Assembly: GCA_039028895.1 (NCBI GenBank)
Contig: JBCCHF010000048.1
Location: 1-41,705, forward strand
Reading direction: 5' to 3'
DNA: 41,705 nt
From: JAHDCJ01 sp039028895
Lineage (GTDB): Bacteria; Bacteroidota; Bacteroidia; Chitinophagales; Saprospiraceae
A program made the position numbers and the translations under genes. Of this stretch, positions 14,790-22,557 are shown piece after piece; the first letter of the stretch is position 1; each line of letters begins with the position of its first letter. A model generated the notes under the pieces. The model was not told where the DNA came from and did no database searches. It saw only the letters and a program-made list of their open reading frames with translations.

Positions 14790-15289
14790 GAATTGCGGTA
14801 CTCTATCGTTGAGGGGGCCACGCCCATATTTTCATCAAGAACAATTTCCGGGTAGTGTGCTCTCATTCCCATTTTCACTATTGCAAGGTGGTGTAATGCG
14901 TGTTCAAAAGCATAAATGATTTCTCTACCGAGTGTTGATCCGATAGCTCCTTTTAAGTCTTGATCCTCTCGATGCATTCCCGAAAGGATAACCAATTCCT
15001 TATTGGTATCCATTTGTTCAATCTTTGGCACCATTTCCAGGAAAGAAATCTTACAGTAAACAGGATCGTTCTCGATGCGTGGATCGCGATTACGCTTATC
15101 GTAATTGACAACGCCTAGTTCAGAGGCAGTAACGAGGCATTCGAAGAAACCATGGATGTGCCTGACATGCTTCCCGACGGAACTCTGATTGAATAGAGAT
15201 AGTGGAGCAGTGTAGATACTTTCATCAATAGCTTCCAGGAAGTTACAGATTTGGAGTATTATGCCCCGACTTTGGAGGATGCAATTCAT
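14777..15289 (-). CDS. DinB-like four-helix protein
   Basis: From ATG at 15289 the protein has 170 residues, the usual DinB size. It is helical, with the family landmarks SVGKHVRHIHGFFECL in the second helix and YAFEHALHHLAIVKMGM in the fourth; the histidines are the likely metal ligands. DinB-like proteins include thiol-dependent transferases (for example those using bacillithiol), but many have no known reaction. A TTG 27 codons upstream (15370) extends the frame, but a TAnnTTTG-like box overlaps it (15368-15375), which would put transcription start after that TTG, so I prefer the ATG. The gene overlaps the NRDE gene by 13 nt. Confidence 0.75.
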   Translation of the reverse strand: MNCILQSRGIILQICNFLEAIDESIYTAPLSLFNQSSVGKHVRHIHGFFECLVTASELGVVNYDKRNRDPRIENDPVYCKISFLEMVPKIEQMDTNKELVILSGMHREDQDLKGAIGSTLGREIIYAFEHALHHLAIVKMGMRAHYPEIVLDENMGVAPSTIEYRNSCAQ

Positions 15290-15367
15290 TGCTATATTAG
15301 GTTTTTGCTGGACGGTATTTATTCGCTCCGGCAAGTTGCTGTTTAATAGGTTATTCCGAAATTTCGT

Positions 15368-15375
15368 CAAAGATA
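15368..15375 (-). promoter_or_regulatory. -7-like box upstream of the DinB-like gene
   Basis: The minus strand reads TATCTTTG, a perfect TAnnTTTG match, about 78 nt upstream of the ATG at 15289. The nearest upstream TTG on that strand is 14 nt away, shorter than the normal 19-20, so only the -7 element is supported. Confidence 0.35.
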
Positions 15376-15475
15376 CAAAAATAAGAATCCAAGGGAATAT
15401 TATTTCCTATTGCCAGAATTGAATCTATTTTTGTTTAAGTTTTGTCCAAATTTGACAATTTAAAACACCCTAAAA

Positions 15476-16372
15476 ATGAAACGTTATTTATTCGCACTTT
15501 TTCCCTTAATTTTAGCAGGGTGCAATCAAGGAAATATGGACACAAAAGAGCTCGATATCCAGGGACATAGAGGATGCAGAGGGTTGTTGCCTGAGAATAC
15601 TATCCCTTCATTTATTCATGCCGTGGAGCTCGGTGTAAATACACTCGAATTGGACATTGCTATTACAGCGGATAATCATGTCGTTATTTCTCATGAGCCT
15701 TGGATGTCTTCCACGATCTGTTCACACCCTGATGGCACACCAGTGTTCGAAGAGGAAGTAGATTCTACAAATATTTTCAAAATGACGCTTGAAGAGGTTC
15801 AGGCCTATGACTGTGGTCTGCGAGGACATCCAGATTATCCAGGTCAAAAGTCAATTGCTGCTACAAAGCCCTCTCTGAAAGAAGCCGTAAAAGCTGTAGA
15901 AGGATACCTGGCTGAGAATAATTTGCCACCCGTTTTTTACAATATCGAGACCAAATCAAGACCATCATGGGATTCAATCTTTACACCTGGTCCTGAAGAA
16001 ATGACTCGCCTACTCTATAGTACGGTATCCGAACTAGGCATAATTGACAAGGTCATTATTCAGTCGTTTGATCCCAGAACCCTTGAAGTGCTTAGGATCA
16101 TTGACGAGAACATAAAAACTGCTTTCCTTGTTTCAAATAATGAATCGTTAGAATCAAATTTGGCATTGCTGAGCTTTTTACCCGACATCTACAGTCCCAA
16201 CTACGTGCTCACAGGTGGTGATGAAATAGCTTTAGCCCAAGAAAAAGGCATGCAAGTTATTCCCTGGACGATCAATAAAATGGAGGATATGCAGCAATAC
16301 ATTGAATTAGGTGTAGACGGAATAATAACAGACTATCCAGACGTGTTGATCAAACTACTAAAACGAGAATAA
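15476..16372 (+). CDS. Glycerophosphodiester phosphodiesterase family lipoprotein
   Basis: The 298-residue protein has a lipoprotein signal (LILAGC, C16) and a GDPD TIM-barrel. The catalytic set is visible: H31-R32 in GHRG, E40 in PENT, E58 and D60 in LELDIA, and H73 in ISHEP, the second general acid/base histidine. Later landmarks are NIETK (metal-linked glutamate) near residue 160 and the closing DGIITDYPD. The expected reaction is cleavage of glycerophosphodiesters to glycerol-3-phosphate and an alcohol at the cell envelope. It is followed after 62 nt by two T9SS cargo genes, with no obvious functional link. Confidence 0.92.
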   Translation: MKRYLFALFPLILAGCNQGNMDTKELDIQGHRGCRGLLPENTIPSFIHAVELGVNTLELDIAITADNHVVISHEPWMSSTICSHPDGTPVFEEEVDSTNIFKMTLEEVQAYDCGLRGHPDYPGQKSIAATKPSLKEAVKAVEGYLAENNLPPVFYNIETKSRPSWDSIFTPGPEEMTRLLYSTVSELGIIDKVIIQSFDPRTLEVLRIIDENIKTAFLVSNNESLESNLALLSFLPDIYSPNYVLTGGDEIALAQEKGMQVIPWTINKMEDMQQYIELGVDGIITDYPDVLIKLLKRE

Positions 16373-16434
16373 CAATGCCAAATATGTAACTCAAGCGACG
16401 AATTTTAAAAGGCGTTTAAATTAAGTTTACATCC

Positions 16435-17133
16435 ATGTTTAGGTTGCTAATCTCAAGTGTGTTCTTTTTTACCTCATTGATAATGAGTGGCCAACCCGGG
16501 TCCTTCAACTTCCAGATGACCGGAGACAGCGTAATTACCGGTTCGTTAGATGAGACTCTCTTTGCTTACGCAGAATTATCCAATGATTCCCCTTTTCAAA
16601 TCCAGCTTCTGATGATCCGAGAGGTGAATGAGATGCCCAAAGGTTGGGGCTCTGCTATTTGTACAGATGTATGTCAAGCCCCTGAAGTGGATACGGCTCT
16701 ACAGGTTTTGCAACCGAATACCACCCAGGAATTTATCATGTATTTTTATACCAATGAATCTCCAAATACAGGATTAACCCGTATGAAATTTATAAATCTG
16801 GCTGATCCTTCAAACGTGTTTTTTCAAGAATTCAGGGGCATTACCTCAACTTCAACATCTGTTGCAGAAACACAGAATAACGATAATTTCACAGTTGGCC
16901 CTAATCCCTTATCTACGGAAACGACATTTCGGTTCTCCGATGCACCTAATTCGAAACTTGCTGAAGCTTACCTTGTAGTTTATAGTGTTACCGGAAATGA
17001 GATTCTAAGAATTGAGGTAAGCGGTAAAAAAGAAGTGCACCTCAAAAGGAATGGCCTTCCTTCCGGCCCCTATTTCTTCAAGGTATTCAATAAGACCAAG
17101 GTTTTACACTATGGTAAATTGTTAGTTCAATAA
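16435..17133 (+). CDS. Secreted T9SS cargo protein with CTDVC motif, paralog 1
   Basis: The 232-residue protein has a signal peptide (1-20, ending MSGQ), a beta-sandwich-like middle and a type A T9SS C-terminal sorting domain (about 152-232: VGPNPLSTETTFRF, then YSVTGNEI, LPSGPYFFKVF and KLLVQ). Its distinctive feature is GWGSAICTDVCQAP (70-83), with Cys76 and Cys80 likely forming a disulfide, followed by MYFYT and INLADPSNV. The next gene encodes a protein with the same pattern (W..A.CTDVCQ.P, MYFYT, NLAD..NV..QEF), so these are tandem duplicates. It should be exported to the cell surface or medium. The function is unknown. Confidence 0.82.
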   Translation: MFRLLISSVFFFTSLIMSGQPGSFNFQMTGDSVITGSLDETLFAYAELSNDSPFQIQLLMIREVNEMPKGWGSAICTDVCQAPEVDTALQVLQPNTTQEFIMYFYTNESPNTGLTRMKFINLADPSNVFFQEFRGITSTSTSVAETQNNDNFTVGPNPLSTETTFRFSDAPNSKLAEAYLVVYSVTGNEILRIEVSGKKEVHLKRNGLPSGPYFFKVFNKTKVLHYGKLLVQ

Positions 17134-17145
17134 ATTCAAATCACA

Positions 17146-17838
17146 ATGATTAGATTGTTTACTTTTATCGGCTTGATTATTTTAAGTCTGCCAGCTTATG
17201 CCCAATTCAGCTATGACCTTTGGACTACAAATTACAGGACAGGGCTACCAGGAGAAACCCTGATTATCCTGGGTGACTTGGTTAATAACAGTGGCGAAGA
17301 CATTACTATCCATATTACCAGGACAGAAGAGAATGTGCCAGGTGATTGGGAAACTGCGATGTGTACTGATGTTTGCCAGATTCCATCAATAAGCCAGGTA
17401 AACTACACTTTGCTCTGGGGCGAATATCAGACTTACTCGATGTATTTTTATACCTCACCTCTAAATGAAGGGTCAGGCGACGTTACCATTAGAATGGTCA
17501 ACTTGGCCGATACAACAAATGTTATTACGCAGGAATTTTTCGCCTCTACAGAAACCGCAGTTTCGAACAGCCAGGTAACTGATTTAGGGAATCAGGTGAT
17601 GGTCTTCCCTACCCTCGTTAATGATGTCATCAACTTTAAACTGCCTCCAACGCTTTTTATTCGGTCAGAAGACCTTCGACTAAACATTTTTAATGCTTCA
17701 GGAAACCTGGTGCATTCCACATTTGTAACCAATGAGTTGACTCAAATTTCCAGAGATAATCTTTCTACTGGTACTTATTTCTTCAGCCTTCAGGATGAAT
17801 CAGGAGTAATCAAATCAGGAAAACTCATGTTTCAATAA
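17146..17838 (+). CDS. Secreted T9SS cargo protein with CTDVC motif, paralog 2
   Basis: The 230-residue protein starts with a signal peptide (1-20, ending AYAQ) and repeats the pattern of the preceding gene: DWETAMCTDVCQIP (67-80, Cys73 and Cys77), MYFYTS, and VNLADTTNVITQEF. The C-terminal sorting domain (about 152-230) has VFPTLVNDVINF in place of the usual YPNP start, then LNIFNASGNLV, LSTGTYFFSLQ and GKLMFQ; this is slightly degenerate but in the right place and order. It begins 12 nt after the first paralog, so they are likely co-transcribed. Function unknown; surface delivery by T9SS is expected from family knowledge. Confidence 0.8.
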   Translation: MIRLFTFIGLIILSLPAYAQFSYDLWTTNYRTGLPGETLIILGDLVNNSGEDITIHITRTEENVPGDWETAMCTDVCQIPSISQVNYTLLWGEYQTYSMYFYTSPLNEGSGDVTIRMVNLADTTNVITQEFFASTETAVSNSQVTDLGNQVMVFPTLVNDVINFKLPPTLFIRSEDLRLNIFNASGNLVHSTFVTNELTQISRDNLSTGTYFFSLQDESGVIKSGKLMFQ

Positions 17839-17882
17839 CTCCATTCCTTACAAAGCCGGTTTAACAGCAAGGCAAAAATTGT

Positions 17883-17890
17883 TAAATTTG
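17883..17890 (+). promoter_or_regulatory. -7-like box upstream of yebC
   Basis: TAAATTTG is a perfect TAnnTTTG match 52 nt upstream of the yebC start. The -33 region, about 20 nt further upstream, reads GTTTAA and is a poor TTG match, so this is a partial promoter call. Confidence 0.4.
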
Positions 17891-17942
17891 CCGCCAATCG
17901 CACCATAAAAGCGATGTTTCATATTCATTAAACTGGAAATTC

Positions 17943-18701
17943 ATGGCAGGACATAATAAATGGTCTAAGATCAAGCGGAAGAAAGGAGCAGCAGACGCCA
18001 AACGTTCTAAGGCATTCTCACGTATTATTAAAGAAATTACCATTGCAGTAAAGGAAGGTGGCAGTGGTGATCCTGATTACAACCCTCGTCTCAGGCTGGC
18101 TATTGCCAATGCGAAAGGGGTAAATATGCCAAAAGACAACGTTGAGAGAGCCATCAAGAAAGCCACAGAGAAGGGCTCTGCAGACATGTCTCAGCCAACG
18201 TTCGAAGGATATGCTCCTGGTGGTGTTGCTGTATTTGTAGAATGTACAACAGATAACAACAACCGTACTGTAGCCAACGTGAGGGCGATATTCAACAAAA
18301 AGAACGGCAACCTGTCAACGAGCGGATCTGTAGATTTCATGTTTGAACGCAAAGGTATTTTTATTGTACCCAAAGGAGAATTGGATCCTGATGAATTTGA
18401 ACTGGAATTAATCGATGGAGGTGCAGAAGAGTTGGATTATGAAGAAGAAACCGATGAATTCACCATTACCGTCGCTTTTGAAGATTTTGGTAATATGCTG
18501 AAGAAACTTGAAGAATTAAGTGTTGAGCCCAAAAGCGCTAATCTAGAAAGAATTCCTTTGAACACTACCGCCCTGGGGGTTGATGACGCAAAGAAAGCAT
18601 TGAGACTTATTGAAGCCCTTGAAGAAGACGATGACGTTGATAACGTATTTCACAATCTCGAGATGACAGACGAGTTGATGGCAGCTTTGGAAGCAGAATA
18701 A
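17943..18701 (+). CDS. yebC: YebC/PmpR/TACO1 family protein
   Basis: The 252-residue protein matches YebC throughout: the start MAGHNKWSKIKRKK, RLAIANAKGVNMPKDNVERAIKKA (57-80), FEGYAPGGVAVFVEC (92-106), NNRTVANVRAIFNKKNG, and the acidic C-terminal part ending MTDELMAALEAE. Length and domain order are normal. The family was long annotated as transcriptional regulators; related proteins are also reported to help ribosomes through difficult stretches such as poly-proline. It is cytoplasmic and followed closely by the gamma-glutamyltransferase gene (28 nt). Confidence 0.96.
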   Translation: MAGHNKWSKIKRKKGAADAKRSKAFSRIIKEITIAVKEGGSGDPDYNPRLRLAIANAKGVNMPKDNVERAIKKATEKGSADMSQPTFEGYAPGGVAVFVECTTDNNNRTVANVRAIFNKKNGNLSTSGSVDFMFERKGIFIVPKGELDPDEFELELIDGGAEELDYEEETDEFTITVAFEDFGNMLKKLEELSVEPKSANLERIPLNTTALGVDDAKKALRLIEALEEDDDVDNVFHNLEMTDELMAALEAE

Positions 18702-18729
18702 TCCTTATTTTTCATTAAAACCATACGCC

Positions 18730-20442
18730 ATGAGAATCTTGCTTATAACTCTGTTATTTGCATTGGTTTTGTTTGCATGCAAACAAAACAACACCCTTAC
18801 CCCTTCCGATTACAACATTAAAAAAAGCCTGGTAGCAGAAAATGGGATGGTCGTATCCGCCCACCCTCTGGCATCAGAGGTCGGAGGTGATATCCTGAAA
18901 CAGGGAGGTAATGCCATTGATGCAGCTATTGCAGTCCAATTGGCACTTGCAGTAGTCTATCCAGGTGCTGGAAATATTGGCGGTGGTGGCTTCATGGTCT
19001 TGCGTTCAAAAGATGGTGAAGTCAGAACACTCGATTATCGGGAGAAGGCACCTTCCCAAGCACATCGAGACATGTATTTGGATTCTTTGGGAAATGCAGA
19101 CGCTAAGCTAAGCACCCTTGGCCACCTTGCAGCTGGAGTACCAGGTACCGTCGATGGTCTTTTTGAAGCCCATAAGGAGTATGGAAAACTGGATTTTGAA
19201 TCCTTAATACAGCCAGCCATTGACCTTGCCAGGAATGGTTTTAAAGTTACCCAAATTGGTGCAGACCGATTAAACTCAAAAAGAGAGGACTTTTTGGGGG
19301 TAAGGAGTTACGACCATGCATTTCTTGACCATTCACCATGGGAAGATGGACATTTATTAATACAGAAAGAACTTGCAATGACCCTGGAGCGGATCAGAGA
19401 TCATGGAAGAGATGGATTCTATAAAGGTAAGACTGCTGATATGATTGTTGAAGAGATGAAATTCGGGGGTGGTATCATTAGTCATGCTGACCTTGAGAAC
19501 TATAAAGCGCAATGGCGACAGCCGATCGAGATTAACTACGATGAATATACACTATACTCCATGCCTCCTCCATCTTCAGGAGGAATCGCATTATTCCAGA
19601 TGCTGGAGATGATTGAGCCTTTCGATTTGCATGACATGGAATTTCATAGTCCGGAGAGTGTTCATATTATTGCAGAAGCCCAGCGGCGTGCTTTTGCCGA
19701 CAGGGCTGTTCACCTTGGTGATAGTGATTTCTACAATGTACCTATTGACCTTATTACCAGCCCCAATTACCTGGCCTCGAAGATGGCGGATTTCTCAACA
19801 GATAGCGCAACAGTGAGCACCAGTATTGAGGCAGCCAAGTTAATTCCGGTTGAGAGTAATGAAACCACGCATCTTTCAGTTGTAGATTTAGAAGGGAATG
19901 CGGTGGCAGTAACCACTACGCTAAATTCCACTTTTGGATGTAAAGTAGTGGTTAAAGGGGCTGGGTTCGTTCTTAATAACGAAATGGATGATTTCAGTGC
20001 CAAACCTGGTGTGCCTAACCAATTTGGGCTTATAGGAGGAGAGGCCAATTCTATTGCCCCTGGCAAAAGGATGCTGAGTTCGATGACTCCTACCGTTGTT
20101 ACTAAAGATGATGAGCTGTTTTTGGTGGTAGGTACTCCCGGAGGCTCCCGTATCATCACCACAGTATTCAATGTGTTCGTGAATATTGCCGAATACGATT
20201 TATCCGTTTATGATGCCGTACAGGCAAAACGATTACACCATCAATGGCTACCTGATCAGCTCACGTTAGAAGAAGGAAAATGGGATGCTGCGACTGTTCA
20301 GGCACTTGAGACCCTGGGGCATAAGATAAAATGGCGACTCCCAAAAGACTTTTGTAGAGTAAACGCAATTATGGTAAATCCGGATGGCAAACTTGAAGGA
20401 GCTGGAGATGAGCGTTCAGATGAAACTGTTGTAGGCCATTAA
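18730..20442 (+). CDS. ggt: Gamma-glutamyltransferase (lipoprotein)
   Basis: The 570-residue protein has a lipobox (LVLFAC, C17), then the GGT fold of the Ntn-hydrolase type. The autocleavage and catalytic site is ETTHLSVVD with T379 as the expected nucleophile and new N-terminus of the small subunit. Other family landmarks are AAIAVQLALAVVYPGAGNIGGGGF (65-88, substrate and fold), PPPSSGGIALFQ (279-290) and GTPGGSRI (468-475) near the C-terminus. The enzyme removes gamma-glutamyl groups from glutathione and related compounds, here at the envelope. It sits 28 nt after yebC and 38 nt before a small membrane protein gene. Confidence 0.95.
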   Translation: MRILLITLLFALVLFACKQNNTLTPSDYNIKKSLVAENGMVVSAHPLASEVGGDILKQGGNAIDAAIAVQLALAVVYPGAGNIGGGGFMVLRSKDGEVRTLDYREKAPSQAHRDMYLDSLGNADAKLSTLGHLAAGVPGTVDGLFEAHKEYGKLDFESLIQPAIDLARNGFKVTQIGADRLNSKREDFLGVRSYDHAFLDHSPWEDGHLLIQKELAMTLERIRDHGRDGFYKGKTADMIVEEMKFGGGIISHADLENYKAQWRQPIEINYDEYTLYSMPPPSSGGIALFQMLEMIEPFDLHDMEFHSPESVHIIAEAQRRAFADRAVHLGDSDFYNVPIDLITSPNYLASKMADFSTDSATVSTSIEAAKLIPVESNETTHLSVVDLEGNAVAVTTTLNSTFGCKVVVKGAGFVLNNEMDDFSAKPGVPNQFGLIGGEANSIAPGKRMLSSMTPTVVTKDDELFLVVGTPGGSRIITTVFNVFVNIAEYDLSVYDAVQAKRLHHQWLPDQLTLEEGKWDAATVQALETLGHKIKWRLPKDFCRVNAIMVNPDGKLEGAGDERSDETVVGH

Positions 20443-20480
20443 CGATTTCCGAATTTCATTGTTTACATTCAAAATAACAA

Positions 20481-20705
20481 ATGATGAATTCTTTAGTAAC
20501 CATAAGCTTTTTTATTGAAGTGGCCATTTTTCTTGGGGCCGTTTACCTGTATTTATATTCCGCAGGGATACTCAATATGAAGAAGTTTCGCAGTCCAAAA
20601 GATGCAGAAGCTTTTCGCAAAGAAACCGGGGGATGGCTAAGGCCACTTTCTCTGGCGCTTGCCGCAATCATGTTTTTCAACCTTGTTATGCGCTTTATGG
20701 GCTGA
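20481..20705 (+). CDS. Small membrane protein with two helices, unknown function
   Basis: The 74-residue protein has two hydrophobic helices (about 5-29 and 53-72) separated by a charged stretch (KKFRSPKDAEAFRKETGG, 34-51). No family motif is recognised. It starts 38 nt after the gamma-glutamyltransferase gene on the same strand. The frame is clean and the amino acid pattern coherent, so I consider it real. Confidence 0.6.
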   Translation: MMNSLVTISFFIEVAIFLGAVYLYLYSAGILNMKKFRSPKDAEAFRKETGGWLRPLSLALAAIMFFNLVMRFMG

Positions 20706-20830
20706 TCCACTAAAGTTCTGCTTTTCAGTCAGATCATTTCCTCACACAATATTTTATTATTCCGCAGGTTGTGTTTTACGAATTGATTTAATACCTTAAG
20801 TCGCATTCATTATCGATAACAATTGACCTT

Positions 20831-21820
20831 ATGAAAACAAAATATTTTGCAATACTTAGTCTAACTCTACTTTTCTCGATTAAAGTAGCCGTTAGCCAGG
20901 ATACATTAGCGGTTAAAGATCCCGTCGTTGAAGCCAACAACAAGATGCTTGAGACCTATGCTAGCTTTTTTGGCAAAACCATTGGAGAAAAAGTGCCTGA
21001 AAACAATACCAATACTTTCGTAGACCCAGATGCAGATTATATAATTGAGGATAATTTTATCGTTCAGTTGGGAGCATTCAAGAAACCTAACTCCAATAAA
21101 TTGGACAAGATGCGGCTTTACGGTACAGTTTTTACAGAAGCAAAAGGTAATCTTACCGTTTACAAATTGGGCTTTTTCCAAACTCAGGAGAAGGCAGATG
21201 AGCTTAAAGCTATCGCAGAAAATGAGGGATTCAAAGGTGCTTTTGTAAATAGTATTAAAGTCAGAAAGCCTAAACCTAAGGTTGAAGTTCCTCCGCCAGC
21301 AACAAAGATCGATTCTTTGGATCAAAAAATAGATTCGCTGCAGCAAAAGCCGAAATTCGATACGCCTGAAATAACCGCTTATTTCAAAGAAGCAATTAAA
21401 GAGGATCTCGTCACTATAAAGAATGATTTTGCTGAAACAGGCAGGCACCGGATTACAAAAATTATCCGGTTACTAAAGGTTCCTTTGAATAAGGTTGAGA
21501 AACAACGATTAGCTGCTGATCCAGACTTATTCTATCCGGAACAAAGTACTTTAGGAAAAGTATACCGATACCGGAGTGTAGCTTCCATCCCCTTTAAATC
21601 ATCCTTTGCAAAAATCCGAGATGTCGGACCAGTTTTTGAGGCTAATGTAGTAGACCTTGGCTATTCGAAGGATGGATACGAAAAATCATTGCAGGATGAA
21701 TTAATGACAGCCATTGAAGATCTCAAAGCAATGATGCAAACAAACGATGACAAGGGCTTGAATGTTAATGAGATATTTGACAAGGCCCTTTACCTGGAAA
21801 CTCTCATAAATAAACTCTAA
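20831..21820 (+). CDS. Secreted protein with SPOR-like domain
   Basis: The 329-residue protein has a signal peptide (1-22, ending AVSQ). Residues about 75-144 look like a SPOR domain (FIVQLGAFKKPNSN, VYKLGFFQTQEKADELKAIAENEGFKGAFV), which binds denuded peptidoglycan glycan strands in known cases. A short linker rich in proline and lysine (145-175) follows, then a mostly helical C-terminal region (180-329) with no recognised fold. A role at the cell wall is plausible. The PlsC-type gene begins 5 nt downstream, so the two are likely co-transcribed. Confidence 0.75.
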   Translation: MKTKYFAILSLTLLFSIKVAVSQDTLAVKDPVVEANNKMLETYASFFGKTIGEKVPENNTNTFVDPDADYIIEDNFIVQLGAFKKPNSNKLDKMRLYGTVFTEAKGNLTVYKLGFFQTQEKADELKAIAENEGFKGAFVNSIKVRKPKPKVEVPPPATKIDSLDQKIDSLQQKPKFDTPEITAYFKEAIKEDLVTIKNDFAETGRHRITKIIRLLKVPLNKVEKQRLAADPDLFYPEQSTLGKVYRYRSVASIPFKSSFAKIRDVGPVFEANVVDLGYSKDGYEKSLQDELMTAIEDLKAMMQTNDDKGLNVNEIFDKALYLETLINKL

Positions 21821-21825
21821 ATATT

Positions 21826-22557
21826 TTGACAGTGATCGAGACCCTGCTATCATTTATGGCCTATGTTGGAGGGATAATAAGCTTCGGCATCCTCGGGATT
21901 TTGGTTTTGGTTGTCAGCGTCTTATATCCGCCATTGTACTTTCCTGCCTGTAAGAAAGCTTGTCAGATCATCTTATTTTGTGCAGGTGCTAAGGTTGACA
22001 TGCCCCACCCCTTCCCTAAAGTCGGTGGCCCATTCATCCTGATGTTTAATCACACCAGTTTCATCGAAGTTTTTTTATTGCCCGCTATTATTGAAGGAAA
22101 TTTTTCAGCTGTCACTAAGGAGGAAAACGGCAGGGTGCCATTATTCGGATTGATCATAAAACAACTAAGAGTAGTTTTTATTGACAGGAGCAGTAAACGA
22201 AAAGCTATTGAATCAGTTAATTCTGCCAAAGAAAAGATTGACTCAGGTTATCACCTGATCTATTCTCCTGAAGGCACTAGAAGCCTTTCCGGTCAATTAT
22301 ATCCTTTAAAAAAGGGAGGTTTTCACCTCGCCATAGGCTGCAAAGCCCCAATTCTTGTAATTGGTTTCGAAGGTGCTTACCAATACAAGCCGAAAAACAG
22401 GTGGAGAATCCGCCCTGGTGTCATTAAGGTTCGGTATAGTGATCCTATTCCAACCGAAGGCTATTCTTCCGACAATCTTGCTGAATTAAAGGATCTGGTT
22501 GAAAGTGAGCTAAAAAGACTTAGCGGTCAATCATCCGACTTGGCCATTAGTCTGTAA
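21826..22557 (+). CDS. PlsC-like lysophospholipid acyltransferase family protein
   Basis: The 243-residue protein has an N-terminal membrane segment (about 15-38) and the PlsC fold. Motif I reads NHTSFIE (75-81), an H-x4-E arrangement in place of the usual H-x4-D; motif II lies around VFIDRSSKRKA (117-127) and motif III is SPEGTRS (147-153). The family transfers an acyl chain to 1-acyl-glycerol-3-phosphate or a related acceptor at the inner membrane. The start is TTG at 21826, with GTG at 21832 as an alternative; there is no ATG in the first 30 nt. Its 3' end overlaps the convergent RND gene by 31 nt. Confidence 0.85.
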   Translation: MTVIETLLSFMAYVGGIISFGILGILVLVVSVLYPPLYFPACKKACQIILFCAGAKVDMPHPFPKVGGPFILMFNHTSFIEVFLLPAIIEGNFSAVTKEENGRVPLFGLIIKQLRVVFIDRSSKRKAIESVNSAKEKIDSGYHLIYSPEGTRSLSGQLYPLKKGGFHLAIGCKAPILVIGFEGAYQYKPKNRWRIRPGVIKVRYSDPIPTEGYSSDNLAELKDLVESELKRLSGQSSDLAISL

